From positions 1-21,070 of IMG/VR virus record IMGVR_UViG_3300044997_001177: DNA of 21,070 bases; one strand, given 5' to 3'. Positions 17,351 to 21,070 of the stretch are shown here, piece by piece; the first letter of the stretch is position 1, and each line of letters opens with the position of its first letter. The notes under the pieces are model-generated. The model did not search any database and was not told the origin of the DNA. It worked only from the letters and a program-made list of their open reading frames with translations. The position numbers and the translations under genes are program-made. The stretch is from a virus.

Positions 17351-18317
17351 GCTTTCTCTTACTGATAAGATAAAATTTTACGAATCAATTTTTGGTCGCG
17401 GTAGAATATCGAGCAATGGCAAAAATTTCGACGTTCGATGTCCTATTTGTTCACCGAACGATGCTTCTAAAAAGAAGCTAGCGATTCGTACGGATGACGA
17501 TGCGAATCATTGTTGGGTTTGTGGGTGGAAAGCGAGAAGTCTCGCACCGCTTTTAAAGAAGTATGGTTCGCAAGAACATCTCGTAGCATATCGTGAATTC
17601 ACGGGCGGTAATCCTAAGCCGATTACTGCCGAGATCGATTCACAAAAAAAAATCGAGTTACCTAAAGACTTTAGATTACTAACACTCGCTAGTAACATAG
17701 ATCCTGATGTAAAAGCAGCGTGGCGATACGTTTACTCCAGAGGATTAACCGACCGTGATGCCTGGTATTTCAAATTTGGCGTTTCAGATGAGCCGAGATG
17801 GAAACGACGCGTCATTATGCCTTCCTTCGATTGTGAAGGTAATTTAAATTATTTTGTAGCTCGAGCTATTGACAAGGATAAAAAACCAAAGTACGATAAT
17901 CCCGATGTGGATAAAAACCCAATTGTCTTCAACGAGATTAATATAGACTGGTCAAAGAGAATTGTGCTTTGCGAAGGACCGTTTGACCTCGTCAAGTGTC
18001 CCGAAAATTCTATTGCGCTTTTAGGATCAGATCTCGACGAACGTCACGAGATATTCAATAAAATTTTGTTGCATAATACGCCTGTCGCCCTCGCACTGGA
18101 TGGAGACATGTGGCATAAAAAGACACCACGAATCGTCAAAAAGTTTCAAGAATACAACATTAACATTGTTGTTGTAGACGTTAGACCGTGGGGAGACCCT
18201 GGCAGTATGACAAAAGCCGAGTTTGACAGCGCTTTATTAGAAGCTAAACCTCTAACGTGGAGTGATGTGTTTTCTGACAGATTAAAGAAAGCGACGGAAA
18301 TTAGTTTTAGATTATAA
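17349..18317 (+). CDS. DNA primase with zinc ribbon and TOPRIM domain
   Basis: A 322-residue protein. A CX2C-X20-CX2C zinc ribbon (C31, C34, C55, C58; CPIC...CWVCGW) is followed by a TOPRIM-type catalytic region: IVLCEGPFD with E209, and ALALDGDMW with D251 and D253. This is the layout of DnaG-type phage primases that make RNA primers for lagging-strand synthesis. The protein is short and has no fused helicase domain. The start is GTG at 17349, within an inverted repeat, which leaves the start slightly uncertain. The gene is probably co-transcribed with the upstream RuvC-like gene, and both fit a replication-recombination module. Confidence 0.84.
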   Translation: MLSLTDKIKFYESIFGRGRISSNGKNFDVRCPICSPNDASKKKLAIRTDDDANHCWVCGWKARSLAPLLKKYGSQEHLVAYREFTGGNPKPITAEIDSQKKIELPKDFRLLTLASNIDPDVKAAWRYVYSRGLTDRDAWYFKFGVSDEPRWKRRVIMPSFDCEGNLNYFVARAIDKDKKPKYDNPDVDKNPIVFNEINIDWSKRIVLCEGPFDLVKCPENSIALLGSDLDERHEIFNKILLHNTPVALALDGDMWHKKTPRIVKKFQEYNINIVVVDVRPWGDPGSMTKAEFDSALLEAKPLTWSDVFSDRLKKATEISFRL

Positions 18318-18329
18318 TATTTAGTAGTG

Positions 18330-19334
18330 ATGAAAAACGTTGTCTATGCAAATGTAATATCAGAAGCCCGTCTTCGAAAAATAATTCAAGAAGAATTACA
18401 AAGAAAATACCTGATTGAAGAAGGACTATGGGATGATGTAAAAGACGGCGTTAAAAAACTGTCTAATTACGTTAGCGAAAAATTTAAGTCTGCCGCTGGT
18501 GAATGGGCAAACACGATCAGCTCCAAAATAGAAGCGTTGTCGCAAAGACCAGAAGAATTGAACGTAGTTATGTCTGCCATAAAACAGGGCATGGCAGAGT
18601 CTGGCGATTCCTTACCATTAGACGAAACACTTAAGATGGCGAAAGAACTAACGAAAGATTCTGCGCTAGCCGCGATTCAAAGTGATTTAGAAGGTCCAGT
18701 AAAAGAAAAGGCAGAAAAGCTACAAACGGGTGCCGCGATCGGTGAAGCTTATTCTATTCTTACTACTAATGAGTATATTAAACAACAAAAGATTTTAAGA
18801 GAAATGGGTCCTGAAACCATTTTTGGTTTTGGACTAGCGATTGTCGGGGGTTTACCGTTGCTATTTAAGGGATTATTGAAGTTGGCTAATTTCCTCAATG
18901 CTCCTAGGGCCGCTTCACTTTTTGAAAAGGCAGAGCACGTAACCCATGCTATTGAAGAAAAAGTCATAGACTATATTGTACCTGACGCGTTGTCATATCA
19001 GATTTATAAATTTTTGAATAGCAAGGGTTATCACGTAACTAAAAACAAAAAATTGTTGACATATGAACAGTTTAAAAACGATTCTGATAAGTCGAATGCA
19101 AGAAAAAAGACTGATGGCCTTGTTTACAAGGCAATGTTAATTTATTTCGCCATTAATGGTCTGGTAGGCGTATTGAAGGCAGGAGCTTCTCTTTTAGGTT
19201 TCGTCGAAGGTGGCGCTACGGCTATAAAAGGTGTTGAATTAGCACGCGGAGCAGAAGAAGTCGCAAGTATTGTTAGGGCGGCTGAAATCGGCACTGTAGC
19301 TGCTGCAGCAACAAGAGCTGCAAGTTCGATATAA
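18330..19334 (+). CDS. Probable membrane-associated or internal virion protein with an LRKIIQEEL motif
   Basis: A 334-residue protein of unknown function. Residues 9-21 (VISEARLRKIIQE) belong to an LR.II.EEL-type N-terminal helix that I recall from many proteins of large marine phages, of uncertain meaning. Helical, charged segments follow. Two long hydrophobic stretches at about 163-185 (GFGLAIVGGLPLLFKGLL) and 268-295 (MLIYFAINGLVGVLKAGASL) suggest membrane insertion. The C-terminus is Ala-rich. ATG 18330 is chosen over GTG 18327. The gene sits between the primase and SbcD. It could be an internal head protein ejected with DNA, a membrane-anchored infection factor, or a precursor processed by a phage protease. 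The sequence does not decide. Confidence 0.55.
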   Translation: MKNVVYANVISEARLRKIIQEELQRKYLIEEGLWDDVKDGVKKLSNYVSEKFKSAAGEWANTISSKIEALSQRPEELNVVMSAIKQGMAESGDSLPLDETLKMAKELTKDSALAAIQSDLEGPVKEKAEKLQTGAAIGEAYSILTTNEYIKQQKILREMGPETIFGFGLAIVGGLPLLFKGLLKLANFLNAPRAASLFEKAEHVTHAIEEKVIDYIVPDALSYQIYKFLNSKGYHVTKNKKLLTYEQFKNDSDKSNARKKTDGLVYKAMLIYFAINGLVGVLKAGASLLGFVEGGATAIKGVELARGAEEVASIVRAAEIGTVAAAATRAASSI

Positions 19335-19342
19335 TTTGAACA

Positions 19343-19350
19343 TATAAATA
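19343..19350 (+). promoter_or_regulatory. T4 late-promoter-like TATAAATA before SbcD
   Basis: TATAAATA, identical to the T4 late -10 consensus, lies 22 bases before the ATG at 19373 in a 38-bp intergenic gap. The same octamer also occurs inside coding sequence at 5723-5730 and 7878-7885, so chance is not excluded. Late expression would be unusual for SbcD. Confidence 0.25.
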
Positions 19351-19372
19351 AGATAGATGTATCATATTATTG

Positions 19373-20044
19373 ATGGTTAAAATTGCCCATACTGCCGACA
19401 TTCACTGGCGTGGTCTAAGTCGACACGAAGAATACCGAGAAGTTTTTACAGCTTTCAATAAAGATTGCAAAAAGAACAAAGTAGATCATATCTTCGTCGG
19501 TGGAGATATTTTTCACACAAAAACTACGGGTATTTCGCCCGAGTACATCGATCAATTAACGTGGTGGCTTGAATCAATGGCGCAAATTGCGCCCGTACAT
19601 CTTACGCTCGGCAACCACGACGGCAATCTTGTCAATTTGTCTCGACAAGACGCAGTATCGCCCATCGTCCAGGCACTTAACAATCCTAACGTTCACCTCT
19701 ACAAAAAAAGCGGAGTTTATGAGTTCCATCCTGGTTACAACTGGTGTGTTTATTCATTATTTGACGAAGAAGGCTGGTCAGAGGTAAAACCCGAACCTGG
19801 CAAAGTGAATATTGCCTGCTATCACGGACCTGTGTTAGGATCCGTAACTGAATCTGGCTGGGAGATTGATGAATCGCATATAAAGGTAGAGTTTTTCAAA
19901 GATTATGATTTTGCTTTGCTCGGTGATATTCACAAGACTCAGTATCTTGATTTTAGAGAAGTAGAAATAGAGATAGATGAAGATGATTTATACAAGTATC
20001 CTGGATGTACTATCATTGAATGCTTCAGCAAGATTTTTTGTTGA
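19373..20044 (+). CDS. sbcD: SbcD/Mre11-type nuclease, N-terminal catalytic part (interrupted gene)
   Basis: A 223-residue protein with the calcineurin-like phosphodiesterase core of SbcD/Mre11 and T4 gp47. All five metal-binding motifs are present: D9-I-H11, GGD45, GNH82D83, YH151G and GD185-I-H187. It would process DNA ends together with SbcC. The normal coding breaks soon after motif V. From about residue 198 (EIEIDEDDLYKYPGCT, then IIECFSKIFC) the sequence no longer looks like SbcD and stops at 20042-20044. The missing continuation (KKPWIAYSGSPVQQN) is found 170-odd bases downstream in another frame. ATG 19373 is preferred over the TTG at 19370. Whether this fragment is made as is, or joined to the rest by splicing, cannot be told. 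Confidence 0.82.
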   Translation: MVKIAHTADIHWRGLSRHEEYREVFTAFNKDCKKNKVDHIFVGGDIFHTKTTGISPEYIDQLTWWLESMAQIAPVHLTLGNHDGNLVNLSRQDAVSPIVQALNNPNVHLYKKSGVYEFHPGYNWCVYSLFDEEGWSEVKPEPGKVNIACYHGPVLGSVTESGWEIDESHIKVEFFKDYDFALLGDIHKTQYLDFREVEIEIDEDDLYKYPGCTIIECFSKIFC

Positions 20045-20208
20045 ACAGATATAGTCGTTATAATGAGAAAATGTAATAACTGTGGTGAACAACTTGCAAA
20101 AAATGCAGGATTACATCTATTAAGATTCTGGGAATCAGAAATAATAAACGAAAATTTTTCTGAGATTTTGACTAATAAGTTATGGGAAAAAAGATAAAAA
20201 TAAAGGTA
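19964..20208 (+). other. Sequence interrupting the SbcD coding region
   Basis: Joining GTA at 19961-19963 to the codons from 20209 would restore SbcD coding in frame (LDFREV-KKPWIAYSGS) and remove 245 bases. The GTA before each junction (19961-19963 and 20206-20208) leaves the edges uncertain by a few bases. The segment has stops in all three plus frames and carries the endonuclease remnant at 20063-20197. CAGATATAGTCG at 20045-20056 matches 10 of 12 bases of the group I intron S element (AAGATATAGTCC), but no proper P7 partner or P3-P6 core was found, and the part before it is short for a complete intron. It is either a decayed homing element or a shrunken intron. Confidence 0.6.
20063..20197 (+). 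pseudogene. Remnant of a Vsr/DUF559-type (homing) endonuclease
   Basis: A 44-codon frame. It begins MRKCNNCGEQL, a CX2C knuckle like those at the N-terminus of many homing endonucleases. It ends AGLHLLRFWESEI followed by INENFSEILTNKL, the C-terminal signature (G..VLRFWE.EI..N....I) of Vsr/DUF559/EDxHD-type nucleases. The central catalytic part, normally about 80-100 residues with the acidic and histidine residues, is missing, so it looks internally deleted. It lies inside the interruption of SbcD. Its end overlaps the ATG at 20182 of the next coding part. No Shine-Dalgarno is visible. It is probably inactive. Confidence 0.55.
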
Positions 20209-21070
20209 AAAAAACCTTGGATAGCTTATAGCGGTTCTCCCGTGCAGCAAAATTATGCTGAAGAACTTGACCATGGCTACCTGCTATGGGATATCGATGA
20301 CCAAAGAACTTGGGATGTTTCTTTTAGAAAATTGCCCAATCCGAAGCCGTATGTAACAATTCAGTGGAGCGGTTCTACTAAGGACTTGATGTCTACGGCT
20401 TCTCTACACCCAGATGGTTCGCGATTTAGGGTTCGATCGTCAGAAGCCCTAGGTCAAAAAGACTTTAGACTTATCAGCGAAACTTTGAATGCAAAGTTTG
20501 CTACCGAGGTTACTTTTAAGTCTGATTTTGTTGCAGATAAGTCTATAATCAAAACGGGATCATCGACGCTTGAAAAAGCTGACTTAAGAAATCCAGATGT
20601 TCTTATTAAGTTAATTAAGGACTATTATTCTAACACTCAGATTTCCAATTCTGAATGGGATACGATAACTGAGCAAGTCAAAAATTGTCTTTCTGGCGTT
20701 GCTTCACAAGACGATATTGCCCGTAACTCAAAGTGGTCTTTGCGTTATCTTTCTTTCGATAATATGTTCGCTTATGGTCAAGACAATGTAATTAATTTTG
20801 ATAAACTCAATGGTATTGTTGGTATATTTGGTCCTAATAGAATCGGTAAGTCTTCAATCGTTGGTACATTGATGTACTCATTATTCAATGCGACCGATCG
20901 TGGACCAGTAAAGAACATTCACGTTTGTAATATTAGAAAGCCTTATTGTTCGTCGAAGGCTATCATTAATCACGATGGTACCGATTACGTCATCGAGCGT
21001 CAAACAATAAAGAGCGAAAACAAAAAAGGCGTAATCAATGCTTCGACTTCGTTAAACGTTTTTAAGATCA
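20182..21070 (+). CDS. sbcC: SbcD C-terminal part fused to SbcC/Rad50 ATPase (runs off the window)
   Basis: An open frame of 296 codons without a stop to the window end. Residues 9-30 (VKKPWIAYSGSPVQQN, then YAEELDHGYLLWDI) continue the Mre11/SbcD fold after motif V. About 40-183 form its capping and linker region (PNPKPYVTIQWSG; LIKDYYSNTQISNSEW). From about 184 (KWSLRYLSFDNMFAYGQDN, then VINF) the N-terminal Rad50/SbcC ATPase lobe begins, with Walker A GPNRIGKSS at 217-225 and the region leading to the coiled coil. SbcD and SbcC are therefore fused in one frame, whereas in T4 (gp47, gp46) and E. coli they are separate. ATG 20182 is the first usable start. If the upstream interruption is spliced out, the true N-terminus is at 19373. 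Confidence 0.8.
   Translation, partial: MGKKIKIKVKKPWIAYSGSPVQQNYAEELDHGYLLWDIDDQRTWDVSFRKLPNPKPYVTIQWSGSTKDLMSTASLHPDGSRFRVRSSEALGQKDFRLISETLNAKFATEVTFKSDFVADKSIIKTGSSTLEKADLRNPDVLIKLIKDYYSNTQISNSEWDTITEQVKNCLSGVASQDDIARNSKWSLRYLSFDNMFAYGQDNVINFDKLNGIVGIFGPNRIGKSSIVGTLMYSLFNATDRGPVKNIHVCNIRKPYCSSKAIINHDGTDYVIERQTIKSENKKGVINASTSLNVFKI

Noticed and set aside
20011-20208. Split intein at the SbcD break
   Set aside because: A cysteine follows YPG at residue 212, but only 12 residues remain before the stop, and no HN-ending C-intein precedes the resumed SbcD sequence.
19964-20208. Programmed ribosomal frameshift joining the SbcD parts
   Set aside because: The two parts are about 245 bases apart with stops in all plus frames between them, so a simple frameshift cannot join them.

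Overview
The window looks like part of the genome of a tailed double-stranded DNA bacteriophage. It is AT-rich, densely packed and almost entirely plus-strand. It combines replication and repair genes (XPD/DinG-type helicase, RuvC-type resolvase, zinc-ribbon/TOPRIM primase, SbcD and SbcC) with long virion genes and a T4 gp4-like head-completion nuclease. That mixture points to a large T4-related or jumbo-type myovirus, probably environmental (perhaps marine). Nothing in the sequence identifies the host. No rRNA, tRNA, CRISPR array, insertion sequence or integrase was seen.

Layout. 1-387: C-terminal end of a superfamily 2 helicase. 453-1030: a small Hc1 (histone H1-like) protein coupled to a charged, mostly disordered protein. 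1038-1301: the only convincing minus-strand gene, a tiny sigma-region-4-like protein with four cysteines. 1370-2785: a PIN-PhoH protein. 2827-16309: seven consecutive virion genes, several overlapping or nearly touching. They include two proteins sharing an N-terminal LDN...LT..GR...LA module, two large proteins with fibronectin-III-like segments, a 1254-residue protein without a recognised domain, and two adjacent proteins sharing a 44-residue C-terminal module, one of which also carries a LamG/concanavalin-like domain. 16311-18317: gp4-like nuclease, RuvC-like resolvase and primase. 18330-19334: a protein with an N-terminal LRKIIQEEL motif and two hydrophobic segments. 19373-21070 (running off the end): SbcD/Mre11 and SbcC/Rad50.

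The most interesting region is 19.9-20.2 kb. The SbcD phosphodiesterase core ends just after its last metal-binding motif. About 245 bp of foreign-looking sequence follows, holding a 44-codon remnant of a Vsr/DUF559-type endonuclease. SbcD coding then resumes in another reading frame (KKPWIAYSGSPVQQN...) and runs without a stop into the Rad50/SbcC ATPase head. This implies an SbcD-SbcC fusion that has been fractured by a homing-type element, or that carries a small intron. The resumed reading frame has no stop before the window edge.

Working together, the helicase, resolvase, primase, SbcCD and PhoH genes would serve DNA replication, recombination and nucleic-acid metabolism. The Hc1-like and sigma-like proteins could act on DNA or host transcription. 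The central block builds the virion, with the gp4-like nuclease finishing head assembly.
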